This document shows positions 21,901 to 34,514 of a stretch of 64,000 bases of DNA, in pieces. The DNA comes from Chamaea fasciata. Lineage: Eukaryota > Chordata > Aves > Passeriformes > Sylviidae. A program made the position numbers and the translations under genes. The stretch covers positions 72,824,093-72,888,092 of the forward strand of contig JARCOQ010000006.1 of the NCBI GenBank assembly GCA_029207755.1, read 5' to 3'. The notes below the pieces were generated by a model that saw only the letters and a program-made list of their open reading frames with translations, made no database searches and was not told where the DNA came from. Numbering within the stretch: the stretch's first letter is position 1; each line of letters starts with the position of its first letter.

Positions 21901-24900
21901 ATGCACTCTCCGTGGTGGGGAGCAGCCCATTGCCCTGGAGCAGCATTCATGAGCAACTCGTTACTTGGCAGTCCTTTGCACAGGAAATGCTGTCACCTGA
22001 ACCACTAAAGGAGATATCCTGGCATGGGCCATGGAAGCCTCTCTTTCTGACTTGTATCAGTGTCACCTGGGGGAAAAGGGGAACCAAAAAGAGGTGGGAA
22101 GAGCAGTGAGTGGACTCTGACTGCAATTTCCCTCCTGCAGCACCCTGGCCACAGGCTGCTGCTGCCTACCTTAATCCTTTAAATCTTCACCAAGGCAAGG
22201 GGGTATTTTCCACCTTCACATCTTCACAGTATGAATTAGTGAGCTCACTCTACCCTAAAGTACATCCCAGCTTTCATCCTCTCTGCTCCATAGCCATTAT
22301 TGCTTGCAGAGCAAAAAAGAGTGAAGGGTAATCTGTTGAGCTCCAGAAAGTGATTGTTCCTGGATGCCTATGGGGCTGTTCCCCTCAGCATGGCACTGGC
22401 TGTGCAATGCATTTTCTTTCACACACAGTGTTCTTGGTTTCCTAATATCTTGACTGCTTCTTCGAGTTCATTAGTCCCATTTGCTTCTACAGCTGCATCC
22501 CTAACCAGCCAAATTTGTCCTCTTGATCATCTTGAAGAAATTTTGAAAGGCAACTCAGAAATTTTTCTATCTGAGTTTTCCAAGTGTGTTTCACTATTCC
22601 AGTGTCTGTTATATTGAGCTTGGAGCATCCTCATATCTACAAGGTATGAGAGATTTCATTCAGTGCAGATCCTTTACAAAGTCTGAAGGCTCTGCTCAAA
22701 CACCAGACTGGCGTGGCTCCACATTTGCTCTTTCACAGTCACATTAAACAGACTTTAAACAGTTGACTTATTTGTGGCACATGATGTTGCATGATTTGGA
22801 AATTAAATATCAGGATTGTATTTCACCCCCAAGTCCCAAGGGGTTAATAAAGGAGTCTGTTTGCTGATTGTTTTCCTGAGATATAAACTTATAAAAGTAC
22901 ATTAGTTCCTCATCAATTTGCAGTTTATCTCTACATTTTTCCTGATGGCCTTCCTAATAGCATCATGGGGAGGAGTGAAAGGGCCACAGGGATTCCAGAA
23001 CAAATCCTTTGTAGAACCATTTACAATATGTACATTTGTTTATTTTTGCCATAATTGCTACATCTGCTTTCCTGACACTAATTAATTAGGCCTCGTTTAA
23101 TTAATTGTGTTCTCTAAGGAAGGTGCTGTTGACATTTTGCAGCTGGTACTTGTGAGGGGAGCTGTGCAAGGCAGAGTTCCTGACAGCATCCCTGGTTTGA
23201 AGTCCTGCAGATCCCCACACCCTGCCAATGCCCATGGCCCGTGCAGATGGAAGGGACCCGCTGGATCTGAGCCTTCAGCCCTCCTGGAACTGCCAAAAAA
23301 ACTTCAAGTGGAGAAGTAACAGTCCAAAATCTGACTTTAGTCTAAGTAAACCCCAAAGCCAGAAACACAGATGTAGATAGCATACTTTGAGTTTCCTCCC
23401 AGTGAGGGCTCCTCCTCTATTTATTTACTTACATAGATTTATCTCAACTTCCTTGGGTCACACTTGGATGTGACAGGACAGGTCTTGTCCTGGAGCAAGT
23501 TAATAACAGCTCCACAGCTCTGCCCTGCGCATCATTCCTGTGTGTGACTGCATGTCTTGTTTTACACAGATGGGATACAAATGCTCCTATAATTCATCCC
23601 AGAGTTTCTGAACTGTTTATCCAGACAACTTTCAGTCTATTCCTAGCACTCCACATGCTACAGAGGTGTTTTCTCTTGTTCCCAAAATATTATTCTTCAT
23701 TAACTGAATTTTGGTAAAACAGCTATACCTTTGAGAGCTGGAGATTTTTAATCTCCTAACAGGCTCTTTGAGGTCAGGGGAAGAAGAAAGTCTAATATTT
23801 TCCAAAGTGCTATGTAGCTTACTAATTTCTTGTCAAAATGGCATGTGTTTACCATCCCTCACTGATACTCTGACTGGACTTTGGCAAGGAAACCTTTGCC
23901 AACAAAACCACTTTACGAGCAAAACCTGCACATTTCTCCCTGAGAGCTATTTTTTAAGAACATGACCTTTAAGGAAAATTGTTCTCGCAAAATTTCGTGG
24001 CTGACTGGGGTGTCCTTCTCCTAGCCTGGCTGCGCCGATTTCAGCAGCATCACAGCAGAAATAAACGGGATTGTTTTTGGTGGCACGATGTCACATGCAT
24101 TGGCCATATCCCTGGCAACAGCGAGCCTGCCCTGTGGCTGTTTGAGAGGAAAGAAATGGAGTGAATCAAAATAAGCCACAGTCCCTGCAAAAAGAGGGGG
24201 GAAGAAAAGAAAGGAAGAAAGGAACAGCCACAGTGGGGTCTGGGAAGATTAGGTGCTGGTTTGGAAACACTGAGGCAATGCACTGAAACCCAAAAGATTA
24301 TTTGTCTACTTTCTAGCTGCAGCAATAATCATTCTCTGCTAATTACTTTCCCTTTTGTGCCATGGGTGCCATTAGCAGCATCCCAGCAGTGCCCAGGACA
24401 GCCCGAGGGTACACAATGCATGTGCTGGGGGATGTGCCATGGCATCAGCCACCAGACACATTTCAGGAAGGAGTTTCAGTGCCTCAGTTTATTTTGTTTT
24501 GCTTGCAAACATCTGAGCTCTCCTACTTGGCAAAAAGAAAAAAAAAAACCACCAGAAAAGCACTGCATGTCGTTCTCTTTAGGGCTCCACATTAAAATCC
24601 TATCAGTGCTTTATAGACAGCAGTATGGTGGTTTTCCTAGCTTCAAATGCTTTCCCGTTCCTGCTACTCATCCAGATGGAAGGGTTCTGCAAACAAAAGC
24701 AGTACAGTGAAGGCATATGTGAGTTTGCTTCCAGACACTTCAGACTGCGGATATTTGTGTTACTCTTTGCTGTTGGCAAATCTGTCACTGAAGGCCATAA
24801 CTACAGATTTATCAGAAATGCAGAAAATCCTTCTCTTCCTCTCTCTTTCACTTTGTTTTGCCTGCAAAGCAAGTTGTCAGCAAACAGCAGTCAACACTTA

Positions 24901-27730
24901 ATTGCTGTAACACAGGTGATTACAAGAAATAGGAAATATTTGGGTTTTCTGAATGTTTTCTGTCTCAGTCTGTACCTAGGGTGCTGCTTCCACCTGAATT
25001 TGTTTTTCACCGCCGTTATCTGAAGCTCACAGCTTATAACAAAAAGAGCTCATTATGTAAAACCAAAATGCCGTGGGGCTGTCAAAGCCCAATACCCAGA
25101 GTGCAAAGCCTAGGCTGGGCCTGGAGGCTCTACACTCGAGTTTCACAAGGGCTTTTGCTGGCTTCCCGATCAGAAGGGGTACACAAGGTAGGGAGCACTG
25201 GCATCCTTTAATTTTGAATCACTAGGGCATCTTAATCTGATGTTTTGTTGGGTGATTTTGCAATGCTCCTCCTTCATGTTACCATAAAGCAGTCTAAAAA
25301 TGTGTGAAACTGCTCCCTCTTGCAAGATAAGCTTTGAATTTTGATTTTTAACTCATCACTAACAGAAACTATCATTTCAGAAAGGCTGCTGTAACTGTTA
25401 AATTAGGAAGTCAAAAGTCAGTTTTACGTAGAAGAGTTTGGTTTTTAGTGGCGCTTATTACTAGAATGAAGGCATGGCTTTGATAAATTTGGAACACACT
25501 CAAACTACAAATCAGAGTTTTTAACTTGAAAAGTTGGCATGCAGTAGGCTGCCTTTGTTTTCCTCTTTATTTTTGTTTTTTTTTTAGAGCTTTAGCAACT
25601 TCTAGTCTAGCCATGCAAGTTAAGAGCTGTGATATCTGCAGGATTACTGTCAGAATTAAAAAAAAAAATAAAAATCATCACTTCAGACCCTTGCTAAAGC
25701 CCTGTCATGAAAGGGAGCTGGAGAGATCTTTCCCTTGAGTAAAGCAAATGACATGAAAAAAGGCTGAGAAATGCTGTTCAAAGACATCACACCTTGGGAC
25801 AAGATCAAGACTCTGGAAGGTTTCTGTGTCTTGGAAGGCTGGGTTCATAGGAAGGATGGTAAACTCACTTTTGATATAAAGAAGAAATCTCTTCAAAAAG
25901 AAAATTGAATGAGTTTAGGTAAGTACATTTTCTTTAGGCTCTCTTCAGGAGCTTGGATGCCTCTCTCATGAAACCTCCAGATGCTCCTACCTCCTGCTTC
26001 TCTCTGGAAGTTTCAGCTCTGACTTATGAACATGGTAATGAACATCAGTGAAAGAAAAACAAATAATAAGAAAAACAAATAAGGAATAAAGGGCTTGCCT
26101 AGGAACCAGGCAGAAGCTCAGGTAAAGCATCTCCGTGGTTACATCCCACTGCTGCCCAACAAGGGCCCCTGCCTGGGGTGAGGTGCAGAGGAGGGCCAGC
26201 AGAGAGGAAATCCTCTCTTCCTCCTCAGCACCATGTTCTACATCTGCAGACATTTCTGGGATTCCTTGGCAGCACCTCGCACGGAGCTCACCTCCAGTTT
26301 GTGCTGACATGCTGTAAACACCAGCCCATATCCCAAAGCTGGGCAGAACAGAGAGGTTTTCTTTACTCTCTGTCCCACCAACCCTTGTCTTTATAGGTAG
26401 CTCCAGGGGCACTTAAATTTATATTCCTACTATAGTTGCATAAAATATTTATGCAGGAATAGAGGGAATTCAAAAAAAATCCCCCAAAGAAACCAACCAA
26501 CCTCAGGCTATGCAAACTGGTCCTTGCTGGCAGTTTGGAGCAATCCTGACAGTGTCACATGGGTGGCACCTGAGCAGGTGCTGCACTGCCATTCCCAGGT
26601 CTCCACAGATCAGACTGGCCTCATCTCCAGTATGGCTAAGTCAGGCTCCTGTTGAGCAGGAAATACATAAGATTTTGCTTCTTGCAAACAGCTCCTTGCT
26701 GTTAGAAACTGCTTGTGAGGTGCCTGGCCCGGTTAATATTGTTCAACAGAGCATTTGGCTCGCCTCTGATGAACAGCAGAGATCAGAGGGCAGGGCCCTA
26801 TGCTGAAAGCTAATTGCTGAAGTTATTTGCCTGGCCTGTGTTAGGTGCTGGGATCCTGCTATACCAGTCAGAAGTGCAGAGTGCCCTAAGTGCAATTTAA
26901 ATGCTTCTAACACAAGAGAGAAACGATTCACTGATCATCTCATTAGAGGCTTAGCTATTTACATCTGGACAGCTTCTCCTCTTTGATCTTGTATAAAAAT
27001 GAATGGAAGTTTAGGACACATTTAATGGCTCTTGTAAAGGCTTGGATCCAAGCAAAACACACTTATAATCTGGGAAATAACGAGGGGTTGTAAACTTATT
27101 CAATACCCTCTGACCAGTTCTAGATACTAAACCAGAGAATTCCAGTGTTAAAGAATACAAGAGTGCTGTCTCCTGCTTTCTATTTGACTCCCATTACAAA
27201 CCTCATCTGTATGCTACTAAACAAAACAATATCCTTCTCCCTGTGGACACATGAATGAGCTATATTGACATTGTTTTGTTTTATTTTTTGCCCCTCACAG
27301 TTCACAAAAAAACTGCTAGTGCTGTAGCCTGAAAATTTCCTGAGTAGAGAAATCTCTGCTCCCATCTATCGGTGAGCAAGAAAAGAATGCCCATAAAACC
27401 AGTAAATCTCTTTGGTTGTTTTACCCAGGTCCCTGGATGGACAGATAATCCAGGGGTAGGGGCTCTCTGATACCATCTGCTTGTTCATAAATGTAGTGGC
27501 TTTTCTTTTATTTCACTCCTCATTCTTTCAGCGGCACTTTTGGGTAGATGTCATAGTTACATTTCAATGACCACACAATCGTACCAGTCTTCTCAGCATC
27601 CTGTACTGGGATAGCTTCTCTGTTAGCTCTTGCAAAAGATTTAATAAGCAGACATGATCCACCATGGGGCTGAACAAAGGAAAGGTTTTTTTAAATGCAA
27701 AGCATGGTAACAGCAACAGAAATTGGACAT
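18991..27730. other. AT-rich unique DNA, no gene seen
   Basis: I find no supported gene in this 8.7 kb. 19530-19700 has faint resemblance to an old CR1 internal part but is too diverged to call. Around 23075-23110 a TTAATTAGGCCT-type motif cluster could be a conserved noncoding element. A 15-base unit (aagaaaaacaaataa) is repeated near 26053 and 26069. The longest frame is 149 codons (24261-24710) and has no recognisable domain. Confidence 0.5.
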
Positions 27731-27790
27731 CTTGGAGGTTAGACTAGGTGGTCTTTAAACATCCCTTCCAACCCAAACCATTCTGTGATA
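27731..27790 (+). mobile_element. CR1 LINE 3' end fragment
   Basis: Reads 'cttggaggttagactaggtg', 'gtctttaaacatcccttcc', 'aacccaaaccattctgtgat'. This follows the CR1 3' end (GGTTGGACTAGATGATCTTTAA...CCCTTCCAACCCAAACCATTCTGTGAT) closely. It is a short 5'-truncated copy on the plus strand, less diverged than the one at 12708. Confidence 0.9.
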
Positions 27791-30700
27791 TTCAATGAAA
27801 ATTCTTATTCAATCACTAAATAATTAGTTTGATTTTAGATTAGGTTTTAGGAGGGAGATTCCAAAAGCATCAGAATATCCATTGGCAGCTGGCTGGCAAC
27901 AGGCCTGCCCAGGCAGAAGTCAGAACTCTGAGGCTGTGGTATCTGAACCGCTAAACTACAGGGAAATTTAGCACAAAGGGAAGAAGAAATGATGCTCATA
28001 AGGAATGTGTGCCTACAGAAAATTCACAGCATCAGATGGAAACCAAATCACTGGACTGTTGCCAAAGGTGCTGAATGAAGTAGATGGTTTTATTTAGTGT
28101 AGACTGTTTTCCCAAAGTTAATGGTATTTTAGCCTTGCCACTAGCAAAGGCCTTGTGTTTTCAAGGAGTTTCATACTTGCAAGTGATGAACTTGGAAAAT
28201 GATGCTTGGAAAACATTCCAGGTGGGAGGGGGCACAGTGCTGTACACAGCTTTAAAGAGTGGTCATTCATTGACCTTATCGCTAGCAGGAGTTGAGTTCT
28301 GAGTACCCAGTGATTAGGGGTGGTGGCAAAAGTGGAGGAGAAAATGGTCGAAAGGAAGTGCATTACTGGATTCAAATGGAAGGGCTGAGTTTCTGAGCTC
28401 ACCAGCTTCTTAGCTGAAATTTTCTCAGCATCTGAATCTTAAGTGCATCCTCACTGCCATTGTTAGGAGCAACATTCAGTTCTTGCCATGCTCTCATTGG
28501 TGGTCATTGCTATTCCCAGATCATTAGGAAGAGGAACAGGCACAGTAAGGAACATGAAAGAGGGCTGGAGGGAAAAGATGCTGCTGAATAAATCCATACC
28601 AGGGTGAACACAGTGCTGAGACAGAATATCATTCAGTAGGAAGGTTTATCACTACAAACTGGCATGTTGCAGTTGAACTGGGGTTTTCTAAAGAGAGCTG
28701 CATCCACAGACAGCTGACTGATGAGTTCAAAGGATAAAAGACTGTTCAGGAGTTCATCCACTGAAAGGCTCTTTACAGGCTCCACTTTCTCACGGTCCCC
28801 CTCTGGAAGGAGTTACTGTGCTTGTAAGAGTTCCACAGCCCATGCCTGTCCTCCCATTGTTTCAAGTTAAGGGAACATCAGCTGGTTTTGCTATTGTGAG
28901 CAGGGGCCACTATGGAGGGCTAATTGCTTCTGTTCAGCTAAATGTCTGTTTTATGGGGCCAGGCTATTGCAGGCACCCGGCTGGACAATGGGACAGCGGC
29001 CTGAGCCTGTGATCTCCCTCACACAGTGGGCATTTAGGCCACATCTGAGGGAGCTGGCAAGAAAACTCCTTGCTTCTTTTTCCACACAATAAATGAAACC
29101 CCAAAAGATAATTAGGTAATTCAGAGTGGATAATGATTATCCATGGTTTGGGAGGAATTTCTTTCTGACAAAGACTCCTCTGCATCTGTAGTACAAACTG
29201 ATTTTACTGGGAACTTGCTATCAGCCAGAGGAAACAAGCTTCCCAGAGGAAATCTGTGAGGTGAGAAGTGTTTGTTAATGCTAGATGCACCTAAGGATAC
29301 ATAAAGGTTATTCCTAGCAAGCCACATTACATCCTTGTTAAAGAAAACGTGAACATTTCTACCCCTTTGGTGAGGTCAAGGTACAGAAACACATACTCCT
29401 AAAAGAATGCCTTTCTCCAGGGCTTTGTTTTGAGACAGTGCTAGGTTCTGTGAGAGGCTGGTCTCTGAGCCTGCTAGAATCATGTTTTATTGCCTCTGCG
29501 GCAAAAAACTGAATCCTAATAAATTTTAACCAGCCAGTTGATTCTGCAGCACCAAGATACAGGGCTTATTCCAGCTGCTTCTCCTTTCTTGGCCACTCAG
29601 GTGATTGAACACAGCATTTCAGGGATGGTGAGGGGCAGAGATGAGATAGCACATGCGGAGTGTTTCTTAATGCTGGCCTATTTGAATGATGAAAAGTAAA
29701 GTAGCCCTATGGATGTTTACTGGCATTCTGTAATGGGCTCTTCACAGAAAGTCAGCCTAAGCAGGCCTGGATATTGACTTGGAACTCACCTTCATTCATT
29801 ACTTACAGGTCAAGGTGTAAAGACACTTTTCCAAACACAGATGGCTTGGCTTGTGGAAGACTGGCCTGGTCTCCCTAAATTTCAAGGCTTGTAGATTTCT
29901 CCTATTCCCAGGTCATTTTTTAATTTGAATTCCAAATATTCCTGCCTTTCTTTTTCAGTCCAAACTATCTGGACTAAAGAAGGTTTTTAGAAAAAATGCG
30001 CTTTATTTAGCTTGCAATAAAGATATAAGTTTCAGGAAACACCATGGGTTTTACAGATTAATCTAAAATGGCAAAATTCAAGCACAACTATTCCTCACAT
30101 CTAGTGGGCCCAGTAATAACTACACGAAAGAAAATTAAGAACAGGAAAAAAAGCCGTATGTGACTTTTGTCCCATATTATGCTCGTAGCTTAATTACAGA
30201 GCTGCATTGTGTGCTTAACCAAAAAGCAGAAAAGGCACTGCAAGAAGTACCATGAATAAGTCAGCATCACCCCCTGAAGATCAGCTTCATTTCTGGGATC
30301 TTTCTGGTGGAAACCCCTTTAATTCCTTAGGTTCACCTTTCCCTCCAGCAGATCCTATCCAAGTACAAACTAGTAAAGGGTGAGGACAGGTAACAAGCAA
30401 GATCACAATCAAATCCTTCCAGTTCAGCAGTGTGCATCTAGCAGGCAGAGGGTGAAATGGATGAGGAAGTGTGAGCTCAGAGATCCTTGTCCTCCCAGGA
30501 GATTTGGAAGCTGAGAATGGTTCCCCACGGGATGAAGGCACAGGGTGCAAAAAGGAGAAAGCACGTGGTGAAAAAAATGCAGATTGGGGGTGATGCAGAG
30601 AAGCTGAAAGTTGTACTTAAGAAGTTCATTGTGAACATAGAGTGCTGCAGGAAGCAGCAAGCTTATCAGAGATCTGTGCATGGCCTGCAGTATCAAATGT

Positions 30701-33700
30701 TCTGTTCACAGGGAGACCAGACAAACAAATTGGCAGGATATGTCAATAGAGTCTAGACTGGAAAGGGTCTCCTGAGAAATTAATTTCCAAATCTTTAATT
30801 TACCCCATTTTATATATTTTTATCTACAATAGTGCAGTTTTTCACACATCCCTACTTCAAGAAAAATGCAGTTAAATATTGTTGAGAAAAAAAAAAGGAA
30901 TTAATGTGTTTTTTTCTTTATGTAACTTCACATTTTTCCAAATGCAACTTGAAGCTTCATCCAGGGAAATATTTACACATGTGCTTGTGTCATTCTGACT
31001 GCCCCCACACTTCCTGCACTCACTGATGCCCATCTGATGCTTTAAACTAGGTGTTGAAATGCCCTACTGAACCAAAGCCACTAATTCAGATTCTCTTTTT
31101 TTTTCCTTTAAGGTGGAGAACAAAGAGATATATCCCTCCTGGAAGCCTTAAGGGTTTGCAAGAAAGGAGATGATGTGGGAAACCTTGTGTCCCTCTTCTC
31201 CCAGGTGACATGAAGAACACTGCCAGATGTACCATGTCAGAAGTACTGCAGAAGTGTTTTTTTCCTAAGACGTGCAAATCTCAATCTTTAGGTCTTTTTA
31301 GGAGAAAACCCCACTTCATCTGAATGCAACAGAGAACAGGTATTAGATTGTTTTGAAATCTATGGAAGCTCATGGACATTCTTCTGGTATTTTACTCACA
31401 GAGTTGTCACTGCATGCACATTAAAAGAAATGGAAAAATCACAGCCCCTGAAGAGATTAGTATTTCTTTCCTCCTCATCTGGCTCTTTTTTAAATTCCTT
31501 TTCCCTTTCCCAGAGAAGTGTATCAGATTGTTCTGAACAGGATGACTCATCTGTGACTTATGCACAGGACACCCACCAGTGCAGAGTATCTGCTGATCAG
31601 GCTAATGCTGAAATCACTGTGATTTGTGCCACGATAAAACACACCACAGTGGCAGAGCACACAGGCACTAATTTCCTGTTGCAGACAAACACCCATTGAG
31701 CACTCCCCACCACAGGGAACCTGTGTTAGCCTATTCCTTTTTCTGTTGCTTTTCAGGATATTTCACTGAAGAAATGAGAACAAACCAACTACAAACTTGC
31801 AGGGAAAAAGGACACAAATTTTAGATATTAATCTCCAATTATCAGTGACTGAAAGGGCAAAGGACCCTGCTCCAGTGCCACACTCAATATTACTCACAGG
31901 TGAGCTCATTCTACAGCCCTCACTTTTTTTGTCAACTCTTTTCTGACAGCAGTTAGAAGCTTTTAGTTTTATCTCTAAGATCTTTCTGCACTTAATGCTT
32001 TCATCTGTCCATTCCCTCTCTGCTAGAGAGAAATGACCCCTGACCTCTGGTGCTAAATTAGACAGTTCTTCCTGTCATTCTTGGAAAATTATCTTTATGG
32101 TTCTTTGAGGGAAGCACTTTTTTCTTAGGGATGTCTTTAATATGGCCAGATTGTTCTTTCATTGCAACATCGGATCCTTACTAAAAAGCAGGAGTTTGTT
32201 TGGAACATTATGCAAAGGAAAGCATATCCAAATACCTGGAATGATGGTTCATCAAAGACTTGAAATTGTTCAGTCCTCTTTTTGGTGATATTCTGGAGTC
32301 TTTTCCACAATGGATGTGTCCCTGAAAGGTAAATGTGAGACAGTTAATAGGATCCTACCAGCACCTATGAGAGTTTACTGCACTTTTGGAATTCACATTT
32401 TCGGTTTGTCATTCCCCAGATGTTCAGAGCTCTTTACCCTCTGTGCTCTAGCTTCCTGACGCATCACTTCCACACCATCCCTCTCTTTGAGCTGTCTGTG
32501 TCTGAAGGGTGGTGGAAGCAAAGCCAGAACCACCCAGCCTGCCTCAAATAAGGGGTTTTCTTGTGGTGGAATACTGATTTAAACATAGCCAAAGCCTGTG
32601 TCTGTTTCATTACTGCATTTAAGGAGAAGAGTTCTTTCAAGAGCTATTTTTGCTATCCCTGTGAATCTGAAGCAATCATCATGTTTTGTGGATTTCTACC
32701 GTGTAATTTCAATATGCAACAATCTCTCCAAGTTGAATAATTTGGAATCCATGCACGCTTTGCAGTTTCAAGATAATTTGATCTGAATAGCAGTTTCATG
32801 TAAATGTTTTGGCAGCAGTGAAAATACCCTCAACATTACTACTTGCAACTTGAAACACCAATAGCAATTTTACATGCTGGTAATGAAAGAGCTTGATAGG
32901 CATGTTAAAATCATGAATTCCTTGGTCTGAAACTGATATTTTCTCACTGAAAGGTTTGAAAACAAAGCTACTTTCAACAGGTTATTTTGGTATTAATGTG
33001 ATATCAGCAACATCTGTGCAGCTCCCTCTCTTCTTCTGTAGGCAAGCACTGTTAGGGGAGCTGGAAGGAACACAACTCCTGCTTGCTTCACCCCACAGCT
33101 GTGGGGAAAACATGGGATATGATGTTTGAAGTGCTGGATAATTGGAGGAAGTGGATGGAGAATGATAACAACAGCAATAGAGAAGTTTCTCAAGCAATTT
33201 GAGAAGGTTGTCTGGTGCAGGCTGGATGTTTGATTATGTGTGCACTGGATACCCACTTCTCTCTACTTGAATAATACATGGGAACCAGGGATTGTTGACT
33301 TTAAAATACCAAAATGAGAGATGACCATGTTCTGAAAATAAAACCTGTGAGTTTCAACTCTGCCACCTCTAGGAAAGCCCAGTGGGAGGGATAGGATTGC
33401 TAGAACTAGGGGAGGCCTCCTTTTCCTTATTTGTTATCATTTAACAGAATCTGAAGGCATCTTCCTTTGCCGAGAGCAGGAAATCATTCCTGTGCAGCTC
33501 CAGGGCCACACAGAGGTTATGGTGCCCATTTCACTCGTGGTGTTAAACAACAGAGGATTTCAGAACTGGGGTGAGGCTGTACCAAGTCACCAAACCCTGG
33601 CCAACAGAAAACAGAAGAACACACGCACAGTGGAGAGTTTATGGCTTAATAAGAGATGAAAACAGAGTGCTCTTTAGCTGCCTGCTCCCTCCAGTGTTCT

Positions 33701-34429
33701 CAAATACCACTGGTCATGTTCCACTACAGGGGAGATTTCTCAGGGTTACATTTGGAAGCGCATGGTCAGCAGAGAAAAAATCCCAGCCAAAACATTCCTG
33801 TTAATTAGTGATTGTTTTTTGAAACCTGAACATTATGATTCCATGTTATGCTCTCAGCCTTTGCTCGGAGTCTGCTTGGAATTAGGAACCTGAAGTTTTG
33901 TGGCAATGAACTGTGGTATCCTATTGAGCAGGACTAGTGTATGTATTGTATAATGCTAACAAACGCATCCTTGCTCCTGCATGTCACTGGGAAGTTAAAA
34001 GGATTGTGATTATGCACATTACCTATCTATAATGTCTGCATCTGGGATACAGAGCGCAGCTGCCACTTCAGGATGAGGCAGCCCAAGCACTGTCCAAGAC
34101 CTGCGAGGTGCTTGCCTTATACAGAGCGAAATGTGGTGTCACTGATTTCAGCAACAAATTCTCCAGGAGCTTTGTGCTCTGCCCAAGATACACTGATATT
34201 CCCCATACATGGAAGCAAGTGTTTTACCAGAACAAGCATCATTTTTGCAAATCTGAGAATATGTAATCACCAAAGTGACTGTAATGATATTTATGAAATG
34301 TGAATCTTGGATTTATTTTGCACACACCCTCTTATTTTTCTATCCAAAGCTGCTTGTTACGCAAACTCTGAGGACTGTTAAATATTGCATGACATTCAAA
34401 AACCAGAACTTTCCAAAGCCCCTTTTTAT
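27791..34429. other. AT-rich unique DNA, no gene seen
   Basis: No supported gene, RNA gene or mobile-element end. Frames reach about 94 codons and none has a recognisable motif. Confidence 0.5.
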
Positions 34430-34514
34430 GTTTGGTTGGGGGTTTTTTTGTTTGGTTTTTTTGTTTGTTTGGTTGGGTTTTTTGTTGTGGTTTTTTTTGT
34501 TTTGTTTTTTTTTT
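34430..34514. repeat. T/G low-complexity run
   Basis: Irregular mixture of T-runs with TTTG and GGTTT units over about 85 bases. Its translation gives an apparently hydrophobic Phe/Leu/Trp segment that is an artefact of composition. Confidence 0.85.
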